NCBI GenBank assembly: GCA_009193035.1
Contig: SWDT01000006.1
Span: 186,001-250,000, forward strand
DNA from: Halicephalobus mephisto
Lineage: Eukaryota > Nematoda > Chromadorea > Rhabditida > Panagrolaimidae
Direction of reading: 5' to 3'
Length of the DNA: 64,000 nt
Shown here: one piece after another, positions 22,968 through 34,188 of the stretch
Position numbering within the stretch: the stretch's first letter is position 1
How the letters are laid out: each line of letters begins with the position of its first letter
The notes under the pieces: model-generated
What the model saw: only the letters and a program-made list of their open reading frames with translations
Told to the model about the DNA's origin: nothing
The model's database searches: none
Program-made: the position numbers and the translations under genes

Positions 22968-25240
22968 TACATTATATTTTATGTTCCGATGTATTAAATA
23001 TAATGTATCCGGTTCATTAGAACTGTTTTAATATATCATTTTTTATGTGTAAATATGAACTTTTGCGATGGTCGGAAAATCCCCTGTTAACTTTGAATAA
23101 GTGCCGCTTACTGTAATCAGGATAATTGTTTTGAAGATTATTATTTATACGAAATGATTCATCCACAGCCTCCAATTCTATTTGTAACATAGATTATTTC
23201 TGAATTTTTTAAAGGAAATTATGATTTTTTATTTTTTAAATTAAGAATTAAGAATTAAAAAATATCGATATTTTTGTTTTTTAAAATTCAAATAGAGATA
23301 ATTTTCCTTCAGATGTCTTCGTTCCTTGTTTACGTATTTTTTTACAATGTTATTTAAAAGTTTAAAAGTGAAAATCTTGTTTAAAAATGAAAAAGGAGAT
23401 TAAAGAAACAGATGTGATCGCTGCCATTTAGGGATTACCGTCAAGCAATCCATGATTAGGAAGATCTGGAACAAGGAAGTCCTGATCTAGTGGTTCTAAT
23501 CTCCTCTTTGTTTTTTAGCTCATTTTTTGAGTGCATTCGAATCGAACCACTTTTTTCTGGAAATTCACGTAGATGCTCTTCAAAAACTCCAAAACGAGCT
23601 CTGAGGTCGATAAAATCGTATTTGGATCCCTGCCAGCACTGCCTCGGGGCCTTGTCTAGTTTGGCCTCTTGCACAATGGAACCAATGTGGCTGTATTACT
23701 TTGTTCCAAACGGTAATGTGCTCATTTGCCTCCTGTTGTTCGAAATTGCCTCTTCAGCGGAAGCAAAAAAATTAATGGATTACTCGGTCTCGAACACAGG
23801 TTGAAATTTTTAATTTCATCAAAAATCCAAGTTTATTTCGAGCACAAACGAGGAACTCTATGGAGAATACATCACCAGCATTAGGGAATCAACCCGTAAT
23901 GTTATCGAACAAAACACCGAACAAAAGGCCATGTTCGCAGTCCAAACAGGTTTCGCTTGTTTGGCTTCAGAATCAGAAGGGGTTTTACTGTGTCTTTGTT
24001 GCTTTCCAAAGAAGGAGGGACGAGAGGTGGAGTCAGATAACGTCTATTTTGATTTATTTTTCGGCGATTCCTGCTCTAGTGGAACTCGTCTCGAATAGAC
24101 CAGCGGGGTTCTAGAGTCCTAAAAAGGGCCGAATCTGAACCCCAAACCCTCGTACCGAATAGGTCCTGATAATTCCTTCTTGTCACGTGCAGACAATCTT
24201 GTTATTTCATTTATAATCCAATTTATATAAAATTAAACATTTTCAAAACTGAATTTTTAAAAATCAGAAAAACCAACTTCGGAACAGAACGCCAAAACTC
24301 GGAGTCACTTTCGTAATTATAGAATTTCCACATTGCTAAATTTCCACTAAAAATCACTTTTAATTTTGTAATTTTCGACATCAAATAACACGAAAAGCTT
24401 ATCCGGCTGCAGCTAAAGGAGAAATGTGGAAATTTATTCAGCATGCGTTGAACTAGAGCAATTCCGAACTTGAACTTTTTCGAATGTCCCTTTACCTTTA
24501 GTCATGACATATCTTCCGAAGCGAAAACATTTAGTTAACCTTTTTGCCGAAAAAATCACTTTTACTACGACAGATTTTCATGATTTAATAAAACCAGTTT
24601 ACAACTTTTCCTGAATCTGAAATACCTAATGATCAGGATATTGTAAATTTTTTAATTTATTTTTTTATTGCGTTGTTTGGATATTTTTATTTTAGTTTTC
24701 AATAAAACCTAAAAATAAACAGCTTTCGGTTAATTAACTCATCAAGTGAAAAATCGGAAACCGGTGATCCTGGACGGGCCAATTAAGGGCCTTCAGAAAG
24801 GGAAATCGGTCCATTTTTCGAATCCAGATTGATCACGCAACTTTCCCTTCGCCGATCAATTCTTTGTTCGGCTTCAATGTCAAAGTCTCAAGCCTATTCC
24901 ATCGATCATCCTGTCTTTAGGATGAAGCTGTTCTCAATTGCATAACCGAACCGTGAAAACCACTTCGGTCCAAACTTTAAGGAAACCACTTTGTTCTGCG
25001 GATAAGTGCCATTTTCCTGCAAACTCTGTTTGCAAGACGAAAAGCCGGATTAATTGTGTTTTGGTTACAGTCGGATATGTCGTTTTTTAATTTTTTCGAA
25101 CCAGTCTCCGTTTTTGCCACTTTTTCCGTTTTATTCAAGTGATGTTTGTTCTTGTTTGACAAAAGAAAAAACAAATCTGTCCAAAATTTCCTGCACTTTT
25201 TGATTTTCTTGATTGACCGGTTTTGCAGGCGCCAGATGAA

Positions 25241-27051
25241 ATGAAACAAACCCTAATTTACCTGGCAATTGTTGCCGTTATTATTTTGCTCAATCTGGAT
25301 TTTTCCCATGGACAATTTCAACAGCAAGTAAGGATAATATTAATGTCGCAATTTACATATAAAAATCGTTTTCAGCAGTTTCAAAGACGAACTTTCCCTC
25401 AAAGTTCGCCTAATACCGGGTTCGTGCCCCGATTGAGGCCTATCCATCTCCGGGCCCGGCAGCAACCTGTTCAAAGATCTTTCAGGAGAAGATTCCAAAC
25501 ACGACAAGGATTCCGGCCTCAGGGCGTCACTCCACCACCAAGGTAAATCACTTTGTCCATGGTCTCATGTTTGTTCAAGTGTAGTCCATATATCGATTTT
25601 AAACTAAAACCGGTTTGACCCTTTACTAAAGCTTTGATGAATCTCTTAGTTAATAACTTACGGTGTTTGAACTAATCGGTGCGTAATTTAACCTTTTAGC
25701 CGCGGGCGATCGTCTGTCTCCAGAAGGAGCGTCACGGGATCTCTTCTGCCTGGATTCAGAGGAGTCAGCAACAAGAAATCAAGGATCGTTCACATCGGAG
25801 GAACGAATCCAACCTTCCACAAGCGGATATTGCTGAGAAGAGTGTCTCTGAGGTTGTTTCTGCTTTCTAACGCCTTTAACAATTTGGTTTTGCTTGTTTA
25901 CTGTAATGATTATGGTTGTTTCAGCAACAATAACGTTTTGAGAAGACTGAGGACGGAAGCGGACACCGATGTCGTCAGAACAACCCCGATCATCCCGCCC
26001 CAGAGGTTCCTCCAGACCACTAGACGCAGCTTTTTTGCTGCCACTCAGGCCCCTACTACGGCACGACCCCCAAGACCCGGGATGATTCAAGTGGAACCAA
26101 GCAGAGGACCGGTACGATCGAGTTTAAACTTTATTTTGTCCAAATTCAACTATTCCAGCCACGGATGCAGAATCGTCGTCCTCCACGTCCCCGGACTTTT
26201 GTTCAACGACCTCAAGTTCCCAGACCTCAGATACCTCCACAGCAACGGAGAACTCCTCAGCCAGCTCCTTCCCGAAGTCCAGTTCTGGTTCGTCCGAGAC
26301 TCCCACAACGACCTCCCCAGTCTCAGAGATCTCGACAACCACCTCCACAACCTCAGAGATCTCGACAGCCTCCTCCCCAGCCTCAGAGACCTCCGCAACC
26401 TCAGAGATCTCGACAGCCTCCTCCACAACCACCTCCCCAGCCTCAGAGGCCCTCACAGCCACCTCCCCAGCCTCAGAGACCTCCGCAACCCCAGAGATCC
26501 TTCCAACCACAGCCACCACCACAACAACCTCAGAGACCCCCACAGCCACCTCCCCAACTTCAGAGACCCTCACCAGCATCACCACCGCAAACCCAGAGAC
26601 CCTTCCAACCACAGCCACCACCACGACAACCTCAGAGATTCCCACAGCCACCATCATCACAACCTCAGAGACCCCCAGTTTCTCGATCTTTTGCTCAACA
26701 ACCAAGGACCAGACCAGAACAGGCCCGAGTATTACCTCAATCCCCGTCTCCACCACCTTCAGGGCCTGTTGGACCTCCTCGAACTGCTCCAATCAACCGA
26801 AACACAATTCGTAAGTTTTTTGAAATCAAATAACTATTCAAAAATCTTCTCTAGAACCATCTCAATCCTTAACGACGCCTTTTCCCCGGGCTCAACCCCC
26901 GGCAATCCATCCTCCCGGCTTCACACCTCCTAACAACTCTGTTGTCGAACAACTCAACAACGCAGAGAACTTCTTGGAAGTCGCTGAAAGACTTCATCTG
27001 CGACAACGAGTACTGAGAGGACTCAGAAGACGTTTTGTCTCTCTTACCTGA
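25241..27051 (+). CDS. Secreted Pro/Gln/Arg-rich protein with PPQPQR repeats
   Basis: Six exons (25241-25327, 25376-25542, 25700-25852, 25925-26111, 26159-26810, 26855-27051) join in phase to 480 aa. Residues 1-24 are a clear signal peptide with a hydrophobic core and a cut near SHG. Residues about 30-195 are rich in Arg, Gln and Phe, with PQRFLQTTRRSFF. Residues about 198-415 are a low-complexity array of PPPQPQR, QRSRQ and QRPPQP units. A conserved-looking C-terminal part (VVEQLNNAENFLEVAERL, then an Arg-rich end) is predicted helical. Such proteins are often extracellular matrix, eggshell or cuticle components; that is inference from composition. The first ATG (25236) opens a two-codon frame, so translation most likely starts at 25241, after a TTTTGCAG trans-splice site. 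The minus-strand open frame at 26124-26792 mirrors the repeat. The gene is tail-to-tail with GMPPA. Confidence 0.78.
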
Positions 27052-27274
27052 TCAAATTTGAGTTTTCCAATTCCGCCATTCATGAACAAAAATCTTGTAA
27101 TTACCTGCCCCATTAGGTGTTCTCCTAGAGAGATTTCATTAATTAATAAAACTTCGAAATAGGCACAAATTCGGTGAATATTGTTTAGTAAACAAGTCTC
27201 TTATCACAGCAGTCGGACTTACGAGAAAGGCAATAAATTCGGAATGGAGGATTCGTCGTCAAATACCCCGAAAA

Positions 27275-28762
27275 CTAAAGGATTATTTGGTTCTTGTAGC
27301 TGGCCGACAGATCCTTGTAAGGCAGAACGACTGAATTCAGAATTATTTGTTCGTTGGACACATGCACATCCGACCCGAGGATCGTCAACGAGGGATTCAA
27401 ACGACCATCTGTATTGAAGAGAGGTTTGTTGTCGAGTTTGGCGAAGGGGATGTTGGGGTTCGGGCTGATAGGGGTTCCTTCCACTCTTGCCCAGGACCCT
27501 TCAAAATCAACCAATTACCGATAACTAAAGCAGAAAACTCACCAACAGTGCTTCTCCAACCGATGACACTGTGGAGGACACAACAGTGTTCCTCCAGAAT
27601 GCATTCTGGAAGAATGATGGATTCCCTGATTCTAACTCCAGCTCCGATCACTGCTCCAGCGCCAACACTCACATTAGGGCCTATTTTAGCAGAAGGATGG
27701 ACTTGAGCCGTCGGGTCGATGAACACATCTCCTTCTATCTTGGTTCCAGAAGTACAGAGTCTCTCTGGATGAGTTTCCTTGTAGAGACGAAGGTAATGTC
27801 TATTAGCATAAAGAGCAGCTCTAAACAAGACAACTAGCACCCAAAGTGAAAAAATGACTTACCCGGCTGTTTTCGTCTGACTCCACCATCTCGTCGTGTG
27901 AAAAGCGTAGAGAGTCCCTTCTGAAGCCATTTGAGGGAAAATATCGCTTTCAAACCAGATTTGTGGAATCTCGCCGTTGATAACTCCTTTTCTTAAATTT
28001 TCGAACATTTCCGGTTTCATCAAGTAAATTCCACAAGAGATGTGAGTGGAAACAAAGGTCGTCGGTTTGTCCACGTAATGGAGGACCTTGCCTTGTGAAT
28101 TCACCACGACACATCCGAAATTGATGGACTGATCCCTAGTCGCCTCTGTTGTGAGCAATAGGCATTGAGCCTCGGGCTGATTCTCGAGTTCTTTGACCAT
28201 TTCAGAGACTGGGAGATCTCCACAGATGTCTGCATTAAGAACGAAGATGGAAGAAGGGTTCCCTTGGAGGAGTTCATGCTCGAAGTTGATCAAGCCCCCG
28301 GCAGTTCCAAGAGGATCTGTCTCTTCCAAGTACTTAACCGGAACTTTGTATTTCCCTTTGCAAGTGTCAATGAACTCTGTGAACTGGTCGGCAGGGTAGA
28401 AACCGAGCAAAATAATCTCCGAGAGATTCTTCAACTCACAAAGCTGGTCAATATGGTGCTCAATCAACGGAACCCCGGCAATAGGAAATAATGGTTTAGG
28501 GAGCTGGAGGGAGAGAGGACGGAATCGAGTTCCTGAAGGTGGAATCTACAATCTCAAAGGGCATTTGGCGATGGCAACAGCTAGGATGATTATGGGCAAC
28601 AACAGAAACAATGAATAAATCCCGATCATCGCTGCCGTGACAACAACCATTTTTCAAAGTACAAATAAGTAAGAATCGATAGAAATTTAAGTAGGAACGG
28701 AAGGAAAAGGATGACCTACCTTTATGAGCCCCGCCGACGAGAATAACTGCTTTCAAGGACAT
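27275..28762 (-). CDS. gmppa: GDP-mannose pyrophosphorylase alpha/regulatory subunit (GMPPA)
   Basis: Four exons (28762-28720, 28532-27863, 27820-27543, 27498-27275) give 404 aa against about 420 in human GMPPA. The protein pairs with the catalytic GMPPB subunit in the cytosol and senses GDP-mannose, restraining supply of this sugar donor for N-glycans, GPI anchors and O-mannose. The N-terminus reads [11 protein letters not shown], then G-TRFRPLS and [12 protein letters not shown] across the first intron. [10 protein letters not shown] marks the nucleotidyltransferase fold. The C-terminal half is a left-handed beta helix of hexapeptides ([19 protein letters not shown]) followed by W-ARVEGTP and the typical NQIIL end. 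The match to GMPPA over GMPPB rests on these motifs and the C-terminus. It lies 294 bp downstream of PHF5A on the same strand, with a TTTCTAG acceptor before its ATG, so an operon is possible. Confidence 0.95.
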
Positions 28763-29055
28763 TTATTCCACCCACCAACGGCCTCGATTTCAGAAAGACC
28801 TAGAAAGATTGATCAAATGGAAAAACACAACCGTAACTCATATCAAGCGAAACAGAACTAAGTCACGAACAACAATGGCTAGGAAACGTGGCAGTTATCG
28901 ATTGGAAGGGTCAATCCCTTTCCGTCTTCTAAATCACAAATCCATGCAAAAGTGAAAACAAAGTATAAAAACGACACAAATCGTCCATCGACATCTCTTA
29001 TCAATCTCAAATGTAACGTGTATTACTGAAACTCAACGAAAATACACAGAGATCA

Positions 29056-29612
29056 TCACTTTTTGAATCCGTATTTCTTCCTTTCATAGAATAGATCGGT
29101 TCTCGCACTTCCCAGGTTAACAATTTTCGGACAACCGTCCCGATCGCGTTCGAGAATTGTGCATTCTTTGCAATAGTAAGCGTCACTAGTACCTGGTCCA
29201 CCACAAATGACACATCTCCCCTGGAACAGGCTGTGATTAATATAGGTCGACATCGAAAAAGGATCTTCATCCATCGATCATCCCATCCAAAATAGAAGCG
29301 TGATCAATGCTCGGTGAATTGGGACGTTAAAAAGAGAAAAGAACTTACTTGGAATGAGCCGTAGTTGCACTCGTCACAAATTCTAACGAGAGTCGCTGGA
29401 CGAACATAGGAGTCACAAATCACGCATCTACCATCACCTAAAAGGAGATTAGGGTCAGAATCTAATGTCCAGAAGTGGATTTTGCCAAGTATAGAAGAAA
29501 AAGAGGAAATTTATATATGAAAATCAAAAAACTTACATTTCTCACAAAGTCGACCAATAGCGACTCCTGGCTGTTTTCTGCAGAAGATTAAATCGGCATG
29601 ATGCTTAGCCAT
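29056..29612 (-). CDS. phf-5: PHF5A / Rds3, SF3b subunit of U2 snRNP
   Basis: Three exons (29612-29537, 29437-29349, 29220-29056) give 109 aa; human PHF5A has 110. The protein is a compact zinc-knuckle fold inside SF3b, where with SF3B1 it holds the branch-point adenosine in the nucleus. The sequence is nearly invariant: [20 protein letters not shown] at the start, CEKC, CVIC, CDEC, CVICGG and CKEC zinc-ligand pairs, then CPKIVNLG and [10 protein letters not shown] at the end. Tyr36, which in human lines the pocket of splicing-modulator drugs, is kept in DSYVRP. Introns split Cys26 and follow Gln55. The gene is divergent from SNRNP27 (start codons 246 bp apart) and precedes GMPPA on its own strand. 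Confidence 0.97.
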
Positions 29613-29858
29613 GATTCTGACGCTAAATTAAAGTACGAGGAGTGAGGAAATGAGAAAAAGGCAATTTCGAAACAGAAATCCAAATCAACGCTTACTAGCG
29701 CCTTCGAAGCCAGTCAATGGCCATGATTTCTGGCACTCTCGTCGCGAAAATTCCCGCATTCTCCGGTTTGTTTTCCGTTCAGCAATTGATTATTCTCAGC
29801 TTTTTCCACTTTTTCCTGATAAATTTCTTCATTCGGATTTGGCTTATCACAATAAGCT
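29613..29858. promoter_or_regulatory. Putative bidirectional promoter of PHF5A and SNRNP27
   Basis: Only 246 bp separate the two divergent start codons, so both promoters must lie here or inside the genes. No TATA box is evident, as expected for housekeeping genes. I saw no strong individual motif. Confidence 0.5.
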
Positions 29859-30602
29859 ATGCCGCGAGAAAGAGAACGCAGCAGATCACGAGGTAAGTGA
29901 AGGTTTCGTTATTTGTAAAGTTTTTACCACCGAGGTTTGTTCTTTCCTTCTTTCGAGCAGACTGATTAATTTATGAGTTCTAGTTAACGGAGAAGGGTTA
30001 TCATGATCTTTTGCCCTCAGAAGAACGCCTGAGATCGAGTTGCGAACAGGGTTTTGAAGCGATTTTTTATTTTGATATATGAAGTTGGTTTTTCAGAACG
30101 AGATGTTCGTCGAAGAGACAGAAGTCGCTCGCGTTCACCACTGTCCAAGAGACGAGATAGAAGTCCAGATGACGACCATCGAGATTCCAGCAGAAAGGTG
30201 GACCGACACAGGAGCCCTGGTTACGATTCTAGACGGAGCCGAAGTCGAAGTCCTCGTGATCGGAAACATAGAGAACGCGGTTCCAGAAGGTCGAAATCGC
30301 CAAGACGTGACCGTGAAAGAGAGTATGAGAAGAAAGACAAGCGGAGAAAGTCACCGCGTAAGTTTTTAGAGTGTTTATTTGTGCTACTAATGCTCTTTTC
30401 AGCCAAAGTCGATCTTGAGTCACTCGTGAATGCAGAAGAAGAAATGATGAGAATGATGGGATTCGGGGGATTTGACACAACCAAGAACAAGAAGGTTGAA
30501 GGGAATGTCGATGGAGTTGCGAAGATCAACAAACCCAGGAAGTTCCGTCAATACATGAATCGTAAAGGAGGGTTTAACAGACCGCTTGATTATATTTCAT
30601 GA
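29859..30602 (+). CDS. snrp-27: SNRNP27 (27K, U4/U6.U5 tri-snRNP protein)
   Basis: Three exons (29859-29892, 30097-30357, 30403-30602) give 164 aa; human SNRNP27 has 155. The N-terminal two thirds are an Arg/Ser/Asp RS-like domain ([16 protein letters not shown] and similar). The C-terminal 50 residues are the highly conserved block: [30 protein letters not shown] and FNRPLDYIS. The protein acts in the pre-B spliceosome and helps define 5' splice sites; the Met in QYMNRKGG corresponds to the position altered in a known C. elegans snrp-27 allele that shifts 5' splice-site choice. Another frame is open for 96 codons across exon 2 and is a shadow. EDC3 follows only 154 bp downstream on the same strand. 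Confidence 0.95.
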
Positions 30603-30756
30603 GTTTGTAAATTATTTTCTTTGCGTGACTTTAAGAACTCATTTGGTGTTTTTGAATGACTCACTTCATGACGTTGCTATACGTTTCGATACCTTTTCAA
30701 GTTGGTTTTTGTCTATCTTTGATTTGTTTTTAGCGTCCCATTATTCCGCTATTACC

Positions 30757-32820
30757 ATGGGCGAAGAATTCATTGGATGTGTTGTTTATGTTGATTGTGG
30801 CAACTTCGGCAACTATCAAGGTAGACTGAGTGCAATTAATTTAAAGGATATGACGATTACTTTGACTGACGCTATGAAGTAAGCTATTGTTAGCAATCTT
30901 GTGCTGGTAGTAATTTCCTTTTTAGAAATGGTCAGAAGTCGAACAGAAAGTTTGTGTTAAACTCTGCGGAGGTGATTGATTTGAAGGTTTTGGAAGTTGC
31001 TCCATGTGTCATGAGGGCGAATACTCACACGACTATATCTACTTCCAAGCCGAGTGCCGATACTAAAAATGGGAAAGAGAATGTCCATAAGCCAGAAAAG
31101 GCAAAAATTGATTCCAGAAAACCGCAAGAAAAAGAGAAGCTGCGTCCTGAGCAAGTAAATGGATCGAGGAGAAGTGTTGAAGGTGGGGAGTGACCTGATA
31201 ATAGTAGTAATTTGTGTTTTCAGCCGACAAGAATGATAGCGCAGTTGCTGGGATTATGCAAAAGTTGATGATCAACCCAAATGAAAACCCCAAAGGCCAA
31301 GAGAAGCCATCTTATACTATTTTGAAACGTGATCCTGTTCCTGCTGCTACTAGTACTTCCAATGTCTCTTCGGTGGTACCGACGTCCGTTATTAGAGCCA
31401 ATGCTCAGAAAAAGAACGAAAAGCCTAAGAACGGTAGTGCTCCTGTAGTGAAAGCTAGTGTGCCAAATAAGGGGAAATCAAAATCCCCTGCTGAAGAAGT
31501 TTCGAAGCAACAAAAAGCTCTTGTTAAAGAAACCCTTCTCGCGAAATCCGTTTCTCCCACTCATTACCCTATGGAAGTGGGCAAGAGCATCAATCCACTC
31601 TCTTTGATCTCTTGTGTCTCCGCATCGGTCAGTCCTGGAGATGCTGAACCAACGAAAAAGGAATCTAAACCTCGTTCTAGTTCTGTCAACGATCAGGTGA
31701 TCCAGAAAAGTTCTTCCTCCTCTTCCTCAGGTTGTAATTATCAACAATTCGGGGAATTCAAGAAATTCACCGATCAACAAAAGCCGATTCCATGTAAATT
31801 GGACAGAAACAACTCTACTAAACGTCGCAACAATAATCCTTCTGGAATGCCTTTAGTTGACTTCAATAATGGTTACGGTCATGTTCACAGGAAGAATAGA
31901 CACTTGAATGAGGATGTTGATTCTGAAATCATGGATTCTGATTTCGATTTTGCTGGGAACTTGGCTCTATTTTCTAAGGAGGAAGTTGAAAGTGAAGAGG
32001 AGTCTGGGTCAAATGAAGAAGCTCCTGCTCATGTCAGAAACTACAGGAATGACGAGAATGTCCTTGGCGATCCTACCCGAGTAACCTCTTGGACTGTCAA
32101 AATGGAGAATAATTTGCCTATTTCGCATAGTGGCTTTGTGTACACGAGAGATGGTAGCTCCAAGATACCAGTTTTGGGGAACGAAGAGAAGCAGAAGTTT
32201 AATGAGGTTGGTGTCTTGTGTATTGGCTTGGGTAATGGTGGGTGTTTCAGGTTGCGGGCAAACATTTGGGTCTTGATTGTTTCAATGTGTTGGTTGCTGA
32301 GCGACTGATCTCACTTTTCTTCAAGGTTGTTGAACGATATTCTTTAAATGTCGACAATGTAGCTATTATTGGATCAAAGAATGTGAATGCTGTCCTATTG
32401 GATCGCCTTTGCCTCTATTTGGCCAACAGGTCTATCCATACCAGCTGCATCGGCTGTTCCGTCAGAAATCCGCTTCCTGGAGTTGTTGTTGCTGAGCCGA
32501 AGAATATCAATGCTGTTGACGCTGTTTTTATTCTCGATGAAGCCGCTGCTGAGAAGATCTTCTTGACCTGGCTGGTGACTGTGGCTAATGGCAAATCTCC
32601 TGCTCATGTGATTTCTCTGGAATGCGAGCGTTCCGGATGCTCATTCGTCCATTCTCTCTATCTTCAAGCTCTCATGGAATTGAAGGGAAAGAAGAATACA
32701 GGAAATGGAGAGGTCTCTCGGTACATTGCCGATCTCGGAATCCCGTTCAGTTTCTTCAAGCCAGAGGCAGCCGAAGCTCTTACTGACACATTTACGAATA
32801 CTACGATGGTCAATGTCTAA
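30757..32820 (+). CDS. edc-3: EDC3, enhancer of mRNA decapping
   Basis: Four exons (30757-30878, 30926-31182, 31224-32206, 32251-32820) give 643 aa. EDC3 is a P-body scaffold that binds the decapping enzyme DCP2 and the helicase DDX6/CGH-1. Residues 1 to about 65 form the divergent LSm domain (GCVVYVDCGNFGNYQGRLSA). A long Lys/Ser/Pro-rich linker follows. The FDF motif is at about 360-375 (DSDFDFAGNLALF), which docks DDX6. Residues about 410-640 form the YjeF_N Rossmann-like dimerisation domain (DNVAIIGSKNVNAVLLDRL). The intron at 32207-32250 is 44 nt and falls between linker and YjeF_N domain. A TTTGTTTTTAG acceptor ends 25 nt before the ATG, and there is no AATAAA in the 154-bp gap after SNRNP27, so SL2-type processing of a shared transcript is plausible. 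Confidence 0.94.
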
Positions 32821-33380
32821 ACGAGTGTATTCCGGTTAGGTTATGTAATCTCAGATTTTCTCAAGATTGTATTATTTCTCTTTGCCGGTATCTAGTTTGT
32901 AATTCTCTCGGCGTTTTGTAGTATTCATTTCTCTAGAGCCGTCGTGATGATAGTTGTGTCTTTTCCTCGACGTGTTCTCTTTGGAATTTATTTCCATTAT
33001 TCAATACCATCATCATTTATTCTGACCGTCGATATGCATCGACGTGTTCCTTTTCCATTTTAGTCATTTTGGTTGTTTCCTGTCTTTGAGCAGCATCGAC
33101 TACCAACCACTATACTGCTTCATCGACATTGTCATCTGTTGTCGATTTGAAGATGTTTTTTGTATTTCATTGCCGATCTTGTTTTTGAATTTCTTAGAAG
33201 TTGATTCTTACCGCTTTTTCAAAATTGTACTCAAGAATTTTTTTGTCAAAATTAATAATTTGCGGTTTTAAAAAATGATCGGCAGAAATTTGATTGTTGG
33301 GAAATTTGGTCGTTGACCAATTTATACTTGGTTGTTTTTGTTAATTGAATAGTTTGAGGTTACAGAACCCGGGCAGATGT
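32821..33380. other. EDC3 3' region and spacer to TMEM170
   Basis: This 560-bp stretch is T-rich. It carries two copies of tcgacgtgttc (32967-32977 and 33038-33048) and a short open frame without family features. A GAATAG acceptor shortly before 33353 and a 6-codon upstream ATG frame at 33377 precede the TMEM170 start. Confidence 0.4.
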
Positions 33381-33825
33381 ATGGAAGACCCGATTGAGTC
33401 TCTGCTGCCGATAGTTGAAGGGGACTTTGGATTCCTGAGAGTTCTAACTTTATCTGCTCATGATATTCGGTCCTTTTGGCATATGTGGTTGGCGATATTA
33501 TTGTGGATGACTGTGAGCTATGTTGTTGTTCATGTGATTGCCTTCCTTTGTGCTGTTTTGATGCTGCGACATCATCCGTGGATGGTCTTTCTGTCTTTTC
33601 CATTTTTGGGTAGGTTTTTGGGTTTTTTATTTACTTGAGGAATTTATTTTAGCAATGATCGTGGTAGGTCCTTCGACATTCGGGGCTTTGACGAGTGCTT
33701 CTGTTGCTTGGACTTTTGCACTAGCCAACAAGTCAATAACAAGTTGGCACTGTATGTTCCTCGGTTGCGGCCAGACGCTGGTCGTCGTGATCCTCTCCTT
33801 CTCGAGGATTTTGGCAACTCTCTAG
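33381..33825 (+). CDS. TMEM170 family membrane protein
   Basis: Two exons (33381-33609, 33653-33825) give 133 aa; human TMEM170A has 144. Three hydrophobic segments are visible at about residues 33-60, 68-95 and 108-128. The family signatures are the FWHMWLAILLW first segment, GPSTFGALTSASVAW after the intron, and the C-terminal GQTLVVVILSFSRILATL, which ends exactly as vertebrate TMEM170A does. In human cells TMEM170A sits in ER and nuclear envelope and promotes ER sheet formation and nuclear pore assembly; the same role here is inference. The ATG at 33377 starts an out-of-frame 6-codon uORF overlapping the true start, a possible brake on translation. The gene lies 560 bp after EDC3 on the same strand. 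Confidence 0.9.
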
Positions 33826-34188
33826 TCTAATTGGTTGTGTTTTATCTTTGAACGATTCCTAACTGCCACTGAGATTCGAGTAATTAATTTATTAGAAATA
33901 AATTGACTTTTAAAATTACTTAATTGGACAACAAATTAATTTTACAGCTGTTGGATAATCTAGTTTTTTAAAGATTATTATTTTTTACTTTTTAAAAGGG
34001 ATTAAATAAGGGGAAAGGATTTAGAGATTTTTCTTTGTTTCAGGATCAAAAGAGACGACCTTTAGAGAATAAGTTGTAGGACCAGGAATTTTCAAATATG
34101 AAAAGACGTCAGTATTTGAAAGGCTGGATAGCGGACCCTTTAGAACCTGAGATTTGGTGTGGATATTGCAACTTTAGCTGTTTGAAAA
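33826..34188. other. Spacer between convergent TMEM170 and Srt-like genes
   Basis: It holds the two 3' flanks and AT-rich sequence. Nothing else seen. Confidence 0.4.

Larger units (their letters stand above)
19644..25240. other. 5.6-kb intergenic repeat region
   Basis: I found no supported gene. Identified content: a 294-bp element with an inverted copy near 36.4 kb (20313-20606), a tRNA-like 3' half (21356-21400), dispersed repeat units in tandem (about 22016-22420), TA simple sequence (22617-22700), degenerate blocks containing gatacattaaaac.gttctgatatatc (22655-23040) and a MITE (22866-22967). A weak island at about 23490-24110 shows open plus-strand frames without family features. A TTTTGCAG acceptor at about 25228 leads into the next gene. 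Confidence 0.5.

Noticed and set aside
23490..24114. Plus-strand frames with a signal-like start (about 23677)
   Set aside because: Frames are short, do not join by phase, and show no family features.
26124..26792. 222-codon minus-strand open frame, Glu/Val-rich
   Set aside because: It mirrors the PPQPQR repeat of the plus-strand gene, which has signal peptide and consistent splicing; the antisense has neither.
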